Shown: in pieces, positions 1-7,700 of the stretch | Layout: the number at the start of each line of letters is the position of its first letter | How positions within the stretch are numbered: the stretch's first letter is position 1 | Origin: an uncultured Acidobacteriota bacterium | GTDB lineage: Bacteria; Acidobacteriota; Vicinamibacteria; Vicinamibacterales; SCN-69-37 | NCBI GenBank assembly: GCA_937880585.1 | Contig: CALFMR010000301.1 | Coordinates: 1 to 13,552 of the forward strand | Direction: 5' to 3' | DNA length: 13,552 nt | Notes under the pieces: generated by a model | Database searches by the model: none | Told to the model about the DNA's origin: nothing | The model's input: only the letters and a program-made list of their open reading frames with translations | Made by a program: the position numbers and the translations under genes

Positions 1-82
1 GCCATGCGATAGCGAGTCCGACGACACCCACGACAACCACAAGACGAGACGACTGCCTGACGAGCCGAAGCACAGGCGGCAT
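1..82 (-). CDS. N-terminus of an unidentified membrane-anchored or exported protein (partial)
   Basis: Reading the minus strand from the ATG at 82-80 gives an open frame of 27 codons to the window edge. The peptide starts MPPVLRLVRQSSR and continues with a hydrophobic run of Val, Gly, Leu, Ile and Ala ending in Trp. This pattern, a positively charged start followed by a membrane segment, fits a signal anchor or signal peptide. A GGGGGA stretch (minus strand, 96-91) lies 8 bases upstream of the ATG and could be the ribosome binding site. The gene is divergent from the alpha/beta hydrolase gene. Nothing beyond the first segment is visible, so no family can be named. The frame is short and could be chance, but charge pattern, hydrophobic run and ribosome binding site agree. 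Confidence 0.45.
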   Translation of the reverse strand, partial: MPPVLRLVRQSSRLVVVVGVVGLAIAW

Positions 83-122
83 GTGTGCGGTCCCCCGGAG
101 TTGTGGCAGGCGGACGTATTCT

Positions 123-139
123 CGCGGGCCTCACCCGCG
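123..139. repeat. Small inverted repeat in the divergent intergenic region
   Basis: CGCGGG (123-128) and CGCGGG's complement CCCGCG (134-139) are separated by a 5-base loop. The repeat lies between the divergent start codons at 82 and 178. It could be an operator or an mRNA hairpin in the hydrolase leader. In DNA this GC-rich a 6-base stem may also be chance. Confidence 0.2.
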
Positions 140-177
140 CTGTCAATCGGCCACGCGCTCTTGGTTAGAATGGCGCG

Positions 178-993
178 GTGACGTCGAAAGTCGCGCACCT
201 GCCGGCGCGCTCCGTTCGCTATCTCGAAGCCGGCAGCGGGACGCCGATCGTCCTGCTCCATGCGTTCCCCCTTCACGCCAACCAGTGGCTGCCGCAGATC
301 GATCGCCCGCCGCGCGGCTGGCGCGTCATCGCGCCCGATCTCCGTGGGTGGGGCCCGGCCGCCGCGAACGCGCTCGCGATCCCGGACACGATCGACGGTC
401 ATGCCGACGATGTGCTGGAACTGCTGGCGCACCTCGACATCGCGCGTGCGGTCATCGGCGGCCTGTCGATGGGCGGCTACGTCGCGCTCGCGCTCGCCGC
501 GAAGGCTTCGTCGCGCGTCGCCGGACTCGTGCTCGCCGATACGCGCGCGTCGGCCGATACGCCGGAAGGCCGTGCGAAACGCGATCGCGCGATCGCACGC
601 GTCGCGACTGAGGGGCCGGTCGCCGTCGCGCGCGATCTCGCCTCCGGCGTGGTCGGCGCGACAACGCGCGCGGAACAGCCGGATCTCGTCGACGTGCTGC
701 ACGACTTCGCGGCTGCGGTGACGAGCGACGGGCTGACGTCGACGCTCCGCGCGCTGCGCGACCGGCCGGATCGCACCGAGCTCTTGTACTCGATCGCCTG
801 TCCGACGGTCATTCTGTGCGGCGACGAAGACACGGTCACGCCGCTCGCCGAAAGCGAAGCGATGCACGCGGCGATCGCGGGCTCGCGTCTCGTCACGATT
901 CCGCGCGCCGGCCATCTCTCCAATCTCGAGCAACCGGCGGCGTTCAACGTCGCGCTCTCGACCTGGACGGCGTCGCTCTCTCCTCGCCCGTAG
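178..993 (+). CDS. Alpha/beta fold hydrolase
   Basis: This 271-residue protein has the usual length and layout of a single-domain alpha/beta hydrolase. The HAFPLHANQW segment (29-37) is the oxyanion-hole region after the first core strand. The nucleophile elbow G-L-S-M-G-G puts the catalytic serine at about residue 97. The G-D-E-D-T-V-T-P segment supplies the acid, probably D218, and R-A-G-H-L-S supplies the histidine, H246. The triad is therefore complete. There is no signal peptide, so it is probably cytoplasmic. The start is GTG at 178; the nearby ATG at 170 hits a stop after three codons. The dehydrogenase gene follows after 8 bases, so the two are probably co-transcribed. The substrate is unknown; esters, lactones or 3-oxoadipate enol-lactone-like compounds are typical of such enzymes. 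Confidence 0.9.
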   Translation: MTSKVAHLPARSVRYLEAGSGTPIVLLHAFPLHANQWLPQIDRPPRGWRVIAPDLRGWGPAAANALAIPDTIDGHADDVLELLAHLDIARAVIGGLSMGGYVALALAAKASSRVAGLVLADTRASADTPEGRAKRDRAIARVATEGPVAVARDLASGVVGATTRAEQPDLVDVLHDFAAAVTSDGLTSTLRALRDRPDRTELLYSIACPTVILCGDEDTVTPLAESEAMHAAIAGSRLVTIPRAGHLSNLEQPAAFNVALSTWTASLSPRP

Positions 994-1001
994 CCATCGC
1001 C

Positions 1002-1781
1002 ATGGATCTCCATCTCACCGATCGTGTTGCCATCGTCACCGGCTCCAGCCGCGGGCTCGGCCTCGCCGCCGCGCGCGCGCTTGCGGCGGAAGGCTGCCTC
1101 GTCACCATCTGCGCGCGTCATGCCGACGCGCTGCAAGCCTCGGCGGCCATCGTTGCGGCCGACGCGGGCGATGCATCACGCGTGCTGCAGGTCGTCGCCG
1201 ACGTCTCGACGCCGGACGGTGCTGCGGCCGTCGTCGAGCAGACGATGGCCGCGCGCGGCCGGCTGGACGTGCTCGTGAACAACGTCGGCAAGGCGGGCGG
1301 CGGCGGTATCGAGGCCGCGACCGATCGCGACTGGCAGGACGCGATCGATCAGACGCTCTTCCCCGCCGTCCGCATGTCGCGACTCGCGCTGCCGCACCTG
1401 CGCCACTCGGATGCGGCCGTGATCCTGATGATCGCGTCCATCTGGGGACGCGAGTCCGGCGGCCGCATGACCTACAACGCGGTCAAGGCCGCCGAGATCA
1501 GCCTCGCCAAGGCGATGGCGCACGAGCTCGCGCCGCAGGGCGTCCGCGTGAACAGCATCGCGCCGGGATCGATCGCGTTCGAGGGCGGGTCGTGGTGGCG
1601 GCGCCAGCAGGAAGATCCGCAGGGCATGGCCGAGTTCGTCCAGCGCGAGATCCCGTCGGGCCGCTTCGGCCGGCCGGAAGAAGTCGCGAATCTGGTCGCG
1701 TTCCTCGCCTCGCCGCGCGCGAGTTGGATCACGGGTGCGTGCATCACCGTGGATGGGGGGCAGAGCCGGAGCAATATCTGA
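1002..1781 (+). CDS. Short-chain dehydrogenase/reductase (SDR) family oxidoreductase
   Basis: This 259-residue protein has the classical SDR length. The cofactor motif T-G-S-S-R-G-L-G (13-20) opens the Rossmann fold. NNVG (93-96) replaces the usual NNAG. The catalytic residues are S146 (in IASIWG) and Y158-x3-K162 (YNAVK). P188-G189 in the IAPGS loop and the C-terminal ITVDGGQS are also typical. At the position of the helix-4 Asn (usually in vNL) there is Thr118 in QTL, so the fourth member of the SDR tetrad looks substituted. The ATG at 1002 is chosen because it sits directly before the first core strand; the frame stays open upstream but overlaps the hydrolase gene. It probably acts as a cytoplasmic NAD(P)-dependent reductase or dehydrogenase, co-transcribed with the hydrolase. 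The substrate cannot be told. Confidence 0.9.
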   Translation: MDLHLTDRVAIVTGSSRGLGLAAARALAAEGCLVTICARHADALQASAAIVAADAGDASRVLQVVADVSTPDGAAAVVEQTMAARGRLDVLVNNVGKAGGGGIEAATDRDWQDAIDQTLFPAVRMSRLALPHLRHSDAAVILMIASIWGRESGGRMTYNAVKAAEISLAKAMAHELAPQGVRVNSIAPGSIAFEGGSWWRRQQEDPQGMAEFVQREIPSGRFGRPEEVANLVAFLASPRASWITGACITVDGGQSRSNI

Positions 1782-1784
1782 TCA

Positions 1785-1809
1785 CGCGAAGACGCGAAGA
1801 TCGCGAAGG
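1785..1809. repeat. Short degenerate tandem repeat (CGCGAAGA units)
   Basis: CGCGAAGA occurs at 1785-1792 and again directly at 1793-1800. A third CGCGAAG copy follows at 1802-1808 after one extra base. The array starts four bases after the dehydrogenase stop codon and runs into the left arm of the inverted repeat at 1805. It encodes nothing recognisable. Confidence 0.55.
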
Positions 1810-1889
1810 AGATCACGAACATTCCGTGGAGCCCTGGGCCTTCAGGCCCAGGGGACATGCCGGCCGAAAGCCCGCGCTTGATCTCCTTC
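1805..1889. repeat. Nested inverted-repeat element with a central perfect hairpin
   Basis: An outer pair of perfect 11-base arms, GAAGGAGATCA (1805-1815) and TGATCTCCTTC (1879-1889), encloses a central hairpin: CCCTGGGCC (1832-1840), loop TTCA, GGCCCAGGG (1845-1853). The 9-base stem is perfect and very GC-rich. No T-tract follows it. It may act as a transcription terminator between the dehydrogenase and FKBP genes, but the nested symmetry looks more like a REP- or MITE-like intergenic repeat. The arrangement is seen directly; its role is inferred. Confidence 0.55.
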
Positions 1890-1914
1890 CCCTTCATCGC
1901 CCACGATCACTGCC

Positions 1915-2361
1915 ATGCGTCGTTCGATCTGGCTCGTGATGATTCTCGCGCTGGCGTTTGCCGGCTGTCGGTTGAAGGAAGAAGCGCCGTCCATTCCGCC
2001 GCCGCCCGATGTGGCGGCGCCCCCGGCGGATGCGGCGCGGACGGCGTCCGGGCTCGCGTCGAAAGTGCTGAAGGTCGGCACGAGCAACGTGCGGCCCGGG
2101 CCGACGTCGACGGTGCGCGTGGACTATACGGGCTGGACGACCGACGGGAAAATGTTCGATAGCTCGGTCGCGCGCGGCGAGCCGGCCGAGTTCGCGCTGA
2201 ACGCCGTCATCCCCGGCTGGACCGAGGGCCTGCAGCTCATGGTCGTCGGCGAGAAGCGGCGCTTCTGGATCCCTGGCAACCTCGCCTACGACAACAGCCC
2301 GCGGCCCGACGCGCCCAAGGGCATGCTCGTCTTCGACATCGAGCTGCTCGACGTGAAGTAG
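1915..2361 (+). CDS. FKBP-type peptidyl-prolyl cis-trans isomerase, lipoprotein
   Basis: The protein (148 residues) begins with a lipoprotein signal: MRRS, a hydrophobic stretch, and the lipobox L-A-F-A-G-C with the lipidated cysteine at residue 18. A Pro/Ala-rich linker (about 24-45) leads to one FKBP domain (about 50-148). Residues matching the FKBP12 active site are all present: Y71, F81, D82, F93, V98-I99, W102, Y125 and F140, within the motifs VDYTG, MFDSS, VIPGW and LAYD. It should therefore be an active proline isomerase that assists protein folding in the periplasm, anchored to a membrane. It stands alone between the repeat element at 1805-1889 and the efflux operon. No clear Shine-Dalgarno sequence is visible before the ATG. 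The family call is firm; clients are unknown. Confidence 0.93.
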   Translation: MRRSIWLVMILALAFAGCRLKEEAPSIPPPPDVAAPPADAARTASGLASKVLKVGTSNVRPGPTSTVRVDYTGWTTDGKMFDSSVARGEPAEFALNAVIPGWTEGLQLMVVGEKRRFWIPGNLAYDNSPRPDAPKGMLVFDIELLDVK

Positions 2362-2374
2362 CCGCGGTCGCACT

Positions 2375-2391
2375 CGTGCCTCTCGGGCACG
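2375..2391. terminator. Possible terminator hairpin after the FKBP gene
   Basis: CGTGCC (2375-2380), a TCTCG loop and GGCACG (2386-2391) form a 6-base stem starting 14 bases after the FKBP stop codon and ending two bases before the operator-like repeat at 2393. There is no immediate T-run, so intrinsic termination is uncertain. Confidence 0.3.
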
Positions 2392-2392
2392 T

Positions 2393-2434
2393 CTGTCATC
2401 CCTCGTTCATTTTTCGTCCGTCATGCTGTGACCG
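2393..2434 (+). promoter_or_regulatory. PhoB/OmpR-type operator and promoter before the efflux operon (module 1)
   Basis: Two half-sites, CTGTCAT (2393-2399) and CGTTCAT (2404-2410), repeat at exactly 11 bases with a 4-base spacer (CCCT). Eleven bases further on, CATGCT (2422-2427) has A and T at the two most conserved positions of a sigma-70 -10 hexamer. This matches the known Pho-box arrangement, in which the box replaces the -35 element. The predicted transcription start falls near 2434. The block matches 7795-7836 at 32 of 42 positions. The regulator is probably one of the two OmpR-family proteins encoded in this window (inference). Confidence 0.6.
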
Positions 2435-3690
2435 TGCGTGCCCTGACGTGGGTCACGATGGCGACCGTGCTGATGGGCAGTCGCTTGATCGCCCAGACGA
2501 CGAACGTTCCGTCGACGCCGGCGCCCCTGACCTATCGCGCGGCCGTGGCGCGAGCGTTGGACGTCAACCCGACGATTCGCGCCGCGCGATCGCAACGGAC
2601 GGTCGACCTGGCCTCGCGCGATGTGGCCGCCGAGCGGCTCAATCCCGAGTTTCGCGCCGAATTCGAAAAAGAAACGCCGAAAGAATCGTACACGCTCACC
2701 ATGCCGTGGGAAACCGGCGGCAAACGGGCCGGTCGCATTGCCGTGGCCAATGCGGTCATCGCCACGGGCGACGCCGAGCTGAACGCCGTCATCGCGCAAG
2801 TGGCGTCCGACGTGCGGCGCGCGTACTTCGAGCGCGTCGTCGCGGAGCGGCGTCAGACGCTCTTGAACGACATGCTCGCCTTGGCGCGGCGGGTTCACGA
2901 CGCGGCCCAGGCGCGTTTCGATGCCGGCGACGCGCCGCGGCTCGAGGTCGTCCAGGCGGAGCTCGCGCTGGCCGACGCCGAGAATCAGGCGACCGCCGCC
3001 GGAGGCACCGTCGCTGCCGCCCGCGCCAAGCTCAACGCGCTGCTCGGCTATGCGCTCGACGCCCCGACGCCCGTGGATCCGACGCTGGACGTCGGTCCCA
3101 CGCTCCCGCTCGATGACGCGCTCGCGCGCGCCCGTCAGAACAGCACGGCGCTCACCGTGCTCGATCGGCAGATCGACACGCAGCGCGCGAGAATCACGCT
3201 CGCTCGAGCCCTGCAACGGCCGGACGTGACGCCGGAGGCGACGCTGACGCATCGCGCCGAACCGGACTTCACCTACGGATGGCGAGCCGCCGTTGCCGTC
3301 TCCATTCCGATCTTCACCACGCACAAGGCCGGTGTCGTCGTCGAGCAGGCGACGTTGACCCAGCTCACGAACGAACGCGAAGCGGCCGTCGCACGCATCG
3401 CGGGCGCCGTCGCCGCGGCCAGCGCCCTGGCTGACGCCCAGCGCCAGCAGTACCTGCGCTATCGCGACGACCTGGTCCCGCGGGCGCTCGAAGTCGAACG
3501 CATGGCCGATGATGCCTATCGGCTCGGCCAGACCAACCTCGCCGCCTACCTCCAGGCGCTGCAGTCGACCCGCGACGTGCGGCTGCGTGCGTTGCAGGCG
3601 GCCGCCGACCTCGAGACCGCGCTCGCCGATCTCGAGCAGGCGATTGGCGCGCCGCTCGCGGGGACCGGCGCGTCCGTCACCACGCCATGA
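2428..3690 (+). CDS. TolC-family outer-membrane efflux protein (CzcC-like)
   Basis: The protein has up to 420 residues, near the length of CzcC/CusC-type outer-membrane factors. A signal peptide (about 1-22, ending R-L-I-A-Q) precedes the family start motif LTYRAAVARALDVNP (34-48), which opens the first of two OEP repeats. The segment with NPEFRAEFEKE (71-81) and the later W-E-T-G-G-K-R (about 93-99) resemble the CzcC subgroup. Long Ala/Arg-rich helices (about 110-210 and 310-410) would build the periplasmic tunnel. It should form the exit duct of the pump encoded next; its stop overlaps the adaptor ATG. The start is uncertain: GTG 2428 and GTG 2434 are both in frame, and 2434 coincides with the predicted transcription start, so the mRNA may be leaderless. 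ATG 2458 would spoil the signal peptide. Confidence 0.9.
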   Translation: MTVRALTWVTMATVLMGSRLIAQTTNVPSTPAPLTYRAAVARALDVNPTIRAARSQRTVDLASRDVAAERLNPEFRAEFEKETPKESYTLTMPWETGGKRAGRIAVANAVIATGDAELNAVIAQVASDVRRAYFERVVAERRQTLLNDMLALARRVHDAAQARFDAGDAPRLEVVQAELALADAENQATAAGGTVAAARAKLNALLGYALDAPTPVDPTLDVGPTLPLDDALARARQNSTALTVLDRQIDTQRARITLARALQRPDVTPEATLTHRAEPDFTYGWRAAVAVSIPIFTTHKAGVVVEQATLTQLTNEREAAVARIAGAVAAASALADAQRQQYLRYRDDLVPRALEVERMADDAYRLGQTNLAAYLQALQSTRDVRLRALQAAADLETALADLEQAIGAPLAGTGASVTTP

Positions 3691-4766
3691 CGCATCTCCT
3701 CCGCACGACCGCTCTGGGCCTGGTGCTGTTCGCCATGGCCGCCTGTTCTCCAGGCTCGTCTGACGACACGGCCAGCGATGCGACCGTGCCGGTGACCACG
3801 GCGGCCGTGACCGTCGGTGACATCACGGCGACGATTCATGCCACAGGCCTGGTCACGCCGGCGCCCGGGGCGGCGCTCATGGTGGTCGCGCCCGACGCGG
3901 CGCGCATCGCGGCGATCCCGCGGGCGGTGGGCGATCTCGTGCACCGCGGCGACGTGCTCGTGCGGTTCGACATTCCGTCGAGCACGGCGGAACTGTCGAG
4001 GCAGCAGGCCGAGATCGGGCGGGCCGAGGCCGGGCTGGCGAACGCGCAGGCTGCCGAGACGCGCATGCAGGATCTGTTCACGCGCGGGGTCGCGGCGCGG
4101 AAGGAAGTCGAGGATGCGGCGCGCGCCGTCGCCGACGCGCAAGCCGCACTCGCGAGCGCCCGCGCATCCGCGCAGGCCGCCGCGACGGTCGTCGGCCGCA
4201 GCACCGCGCGCGCGACCTTCGACGGCATCGTCTCCGCGCGGACGCACGACCCGGGCGACATGGTGGACTCGGGATCCGGTCCGATCCTGCAGGTCGTCGA
4301 TCCGACGCGGCTCGAAGTCGTCGCGCAGATCCCGCTGGCCGACGTGTCGCGCGTACGCGTCGGCGCATCGGCGCACGCGGATGGAGCGACCGATGGGACC
4401 GCGTCAACGCTCCGTGTCGTGTCGCGGCCGGCCGCGGTCCAGGCCACCACCACGACGGTTCCGGTTCGGCTCGCCTTCACCAAGACCGCGCCGTACCCGG
4501 TCGGGTCGCCGATCGAGGTCACGATCGATGCCGAGACCCATCGCCAGGTGACGCTCGTGCCAGCCGCCGCGGTCGTCCATGAAGGCGCCGAGGCCGCCGT
4601 GTTCGTCGCCAACGGGGGCAAAGCCGAACGACGGGTCGTGCAGGTCGGCCTGGAGGACGCCGAGCACGTCGAGATCACCAGCGGCGTGAGGGCGGGCGAG
4701 GCTGTCATCACGACGAATCAGAACGGCCTGCCCGACGGCGCGGCGATCGCCGTCGCCAAACCATGA
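3687..4766 (+). CDS. Efflux RND transporter periplasmic adaptor subunit (lipoprotein)
   Basis: This 359-residue membrane-fusion protein begins with a lipoprotein signal (L-F-A-M-A-A-C, lipidated C20). A split lipoyl or barrel-sandwich domain is visible at about 62-98 and 171-206, the second half around ATFDGIVSARTHDPGDMV. Between the halves an Ala/Glu/Arg-rich alpha-helical hairpin (about 99-170) should dock on the outer-membrane channel. A beta-barrel domain (207-285, from LEVVAQIPLADV) and a membrane-proximal domain (286-357) follow. It bridges the inner-membrane pump and the TolC-like duct. Its ATG overlaps the preceding stop and its own stop overlaps the permease start, both as ATGA, which implies translational coupling. 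No His- or Met-rich metal-binding tail is present, so metal export is not indicated by this subunit. Confidence 0.93.
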   Translation: MTHLLRTTALGLVLFAMAACSPGSSDDTASDATVPVTTAAVTVGDITATIHATGLVTPAPGAALMVVAPDAARIAAIPRAVGDLVHRGDVLVRFDIPSSTAELSRQQAEIGRAEAGLANAQAAETRMQDLFTRGVAARKEVEDAARAVADAQAALASARASAQAAATVVGRSTARATFDGIVSARTHDPGDMVDSGSGPILQVVDPTRLEVVAQIPLADVSRVRVGASAHADGATDGTASTLRVVSRPAAVQATTTTVPVRLAFTKTAPYPVGSPIEVTIDAETHRQVTLVPAAAVVHEGAEAAVFVANGGKAERRVVQVGLEDAEHVEITSGVRAGEAVITTNQNGLPDGAAIAVAKP

Positions 4767-7700
4767 CGATCAGCACCGTCGCCCTGCGGCATCGTCGTGC
4801 CGCGGTGCTCATCGTCGTCGCCCTCGTGGTCGCCGGCGTCCTTTCAGCGTTTGGACTGCCGAGCAGCATCTATCCGCCGCTCGAGTTTCCGCGCATCGTG
4901 ATCATCGCGCACAGCGGCACGTTGCCGCCGCCGTCGATGATGCTCACGGTCACGCGTCCCATCGAGACGGTCGTCATGGAGGTACCCGGCATTCGCCGCG
5001 TGCGGTCGCGAAGCATCCGGGGCGCGGCCGAGATTTCCGCGCAGTTCGATCCGGCGACCGACATGGTCGTCGCGCTGCAGCAGGTGCAGAATCGCGTCGC
5101 GGAAACGCAGGGCGATCTGCCGGACGGCACGACGCTCACGGTCGATCGCCTGACGCCAGCCGTCTTCCCCATCCTGATCTTCAGCATGACCGGGCCGCTG
5201 GCCACGCCGGATCTGAACGACTACGCCTCGTACGTCGTGCGGCCCGAGCTGGCGCGCGTCCCTGGCGCCGGGCAGATCGAAGTGCTGGCGAGCGATACGC
5301 GCGAGATCGAAGTCATCCTCGATCCGGCCAAGCTGTCGGCGGCGGGCCTCGCCGTCACCGACGTCGGCGAAGCGCTCCGTGCGGAGAACCAGTTGGTGCC
5401 AGTCGGTCGCTTCGCCCAAGGCGGACAGACGCATCTCTCGCTCGCCTCCGGACTCTGGACGTCTCCCGCCCAGATCGCGTCGGCGCCGGTCATCGTCAGG
5501 AACGGCGCGACCGTCCGGGTGTCGGACCTCGGCACGGTCACGCCCGGCGCGCCGGATCGCACGCTGCTCGTCGCCGGCAACGGACAGGACGCCGTCTCGA
5601 TCAGCGTCTCGCAGCAGATTGGCGCGAACATCCTGAGCGTCGAGCGAGGCGTCGAGGACGCGCTCGCTTCCCTGCGATCGTCGCTGCCGTCCGGCCTCCA
5701 CATCACGAAGGTCTACGACCTCGCCGAATTCGTGGCCGAGGCCATCAGCAATGTCCGCGACGCCATTCTCATCGGCGGCCTGCTCGCCGTCGTGGTCCTG
5801 CTGGTGTTCCTGCGCAACGTCCGTCTCACGGTGATCGCCGCCGTGACGCTGCCGCTCGCCGTCATTCCGACCTTTTTCTTCCTGCGCCTGTTCCACGGAT
5901 CGATCAATCTGATGTCGATGGGCGGCCTCGCGGTCGCCATCGGTCTCGTCATCGACGACGCGGTGGTGGTCGTCGAGAACATTCATCGGCGCGCGGCCGC
6001 GGGCGATGACTCGGCGATCGACGCGGTTCGACAGTTGATGGCGCCGCTCGTCAGCTCCACGCTGACGACCGTCGTCGTGTTCGCCCCGCTCGGCCTGCTC
6101 TCCGGCGTGACGGGACAGTTCTTCCGGGCGCTGTCGATGAGCCTGTCGGTGGCCGTCCTGATGTCGCTCGCGCTGTCGGTGACGGTGGTCCCGCTGATGG
6201 CGCAGCGCGCCCGAGACACGTCGCACGCGCGACCGGCGGAGGCCCCGCGCGACGCCTGGCTCACGCGGGTCTATGAGCGACTGTTGAACGGCATGGTGCA
6301 ACGACCGGCGGTCGCCATCGCGTTCACCGTCGCGCTCGCCGTGGTCGGTATCGGTCTGTTCTACAGCGTAGGGACGGGGTTTCTGCCGAAGGCCGACGAG
6401 GGCGGCTTCGTCGTCGACTATCTGACGCCGGCAGGTTCGACGCTCGACGAGACCGATCGCAAGGTGCGGGCGATGGAACGGATCCTCGCCGACACGCCGG
6501 AAGTTGCATCGTACTCGCGGCGTACGGGCTCCGAGCTGGGGCTGTTCGCCACGGCGCAGAACAGCGGCGACATCCTGGTACGGCTCAAGCCGCGCAACGA
6601 ACGAAGCCGCTCGGCCGCCGAGATCATTGCCGACCTTCGGCCGAAGCTGCTCGACGCCGCGCCCTTGACGGAAGTCGAGTTCGCCCAGCTCCTGCAGGAC
6701 ATGCTCGGCGATCTCGAGGGAGCCCCGACGCCCATCGAGGTCAAGATTTTCGGTGACGATCCCGACCGGCTGGCGCAGCTCGCGACGCCCGTGGAAGACA
6801 TGCTCAATACCGTCGCCGGCGTCGTCGACGTCGTCGGCGTGCAGCGTGGAAATCCGGAGGTCACCTGGGACGTTGACCCGGTGGCCGCGCAACGCGTGGG
6901 GATGACCGTCGAGCAGGTCGCCACGCAGATGGCCGCCGACTGGCTTGGCGAGACGCCGACGGATCTGCGATTGCTCGATCGCCGCGTCCCGGTCCGCGTG
7001 CGCCTGCCCGATGCCTTCCGTTTCGATCCGGCGCGTCTGCCGCAGACACTCATCCACACGCCCTCTGGCGGACTGGTGCCGGTGTCATCGCTCGCCCATC
7101 CGACGCGCGCGAACGGTCAGGCGGAGCTGCTGCGCGAAAACCTCCGGCAGATGGCCGTCGTCTCGGCCAGCCTGGAAGGACGCGACATGGGCAGCGCGAT
7201 CGCGGAGATTCAGTCGAAACTCGCCGGCCTCCCGCTGCCGGTCGGGTACACGTACGACATCGGCGGCCAGTACGCCTCGCAGCAGCAGGCGTTCCGCGAG
7301 TTGCTCATGGTGTTCGGCATCGCGGCCATGCTGGTGTTCACGATTCTCGTGATCCAGTTCCGCGCCTGGACGCCGGCCCTCCTCATCCTGCTGGCCGCGC
7401 CGCTTTCGCTCGGCGGCGCGTTCCTCCTGCTGTGGATCACGGGGACCGACCTGAACGTGTCGTCCGCGATGGGCATCATCCTGCTCATCGGCCTGGTCGT
7501 GAAGAACGGCATCATGCTCCTGGACTTCTCGGAGCACCTGCACGAACAAGGTGAGCCGTTCGCCACGGCGATCGCGCACGCCGGCCGGATCCGCCTGCGG
7601 CCGATCCTGATGACGACGTTCTGTACGTTGTTCGGCCTGCTGCCACTGGCGCTCGGCCTCGGCGCGGGCGCCGAGCTCCAGAAGCCGCTCGCCCTCGCGG

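Noticed and set aside
816..1001. An N-terminal extension of the dehydrogenase reading frame back to 816.
   Set aside because: The extra 62 residues are Arg-rich, overlap the hydrolase gene and precede the normal SDR first strand. The ATG at 1002 is the natural start.
1892..1914. TTCAT followed at about 11 bases by GATCAC before the FKBP start, considered as a fifth operator copy.
   Set aside because: The second element does not match the half-site and no -10-like hexamer follows at the right distance.
4844..7057. A 737-codon open frame on the minus strand opposite the RND permease.
   Set aside because: The product is low-complexity and rich in Arg, Asp and His, without transmembrane or domain pattern. 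The plus strand carries a textbook RND permease with coupled start and neighbours.
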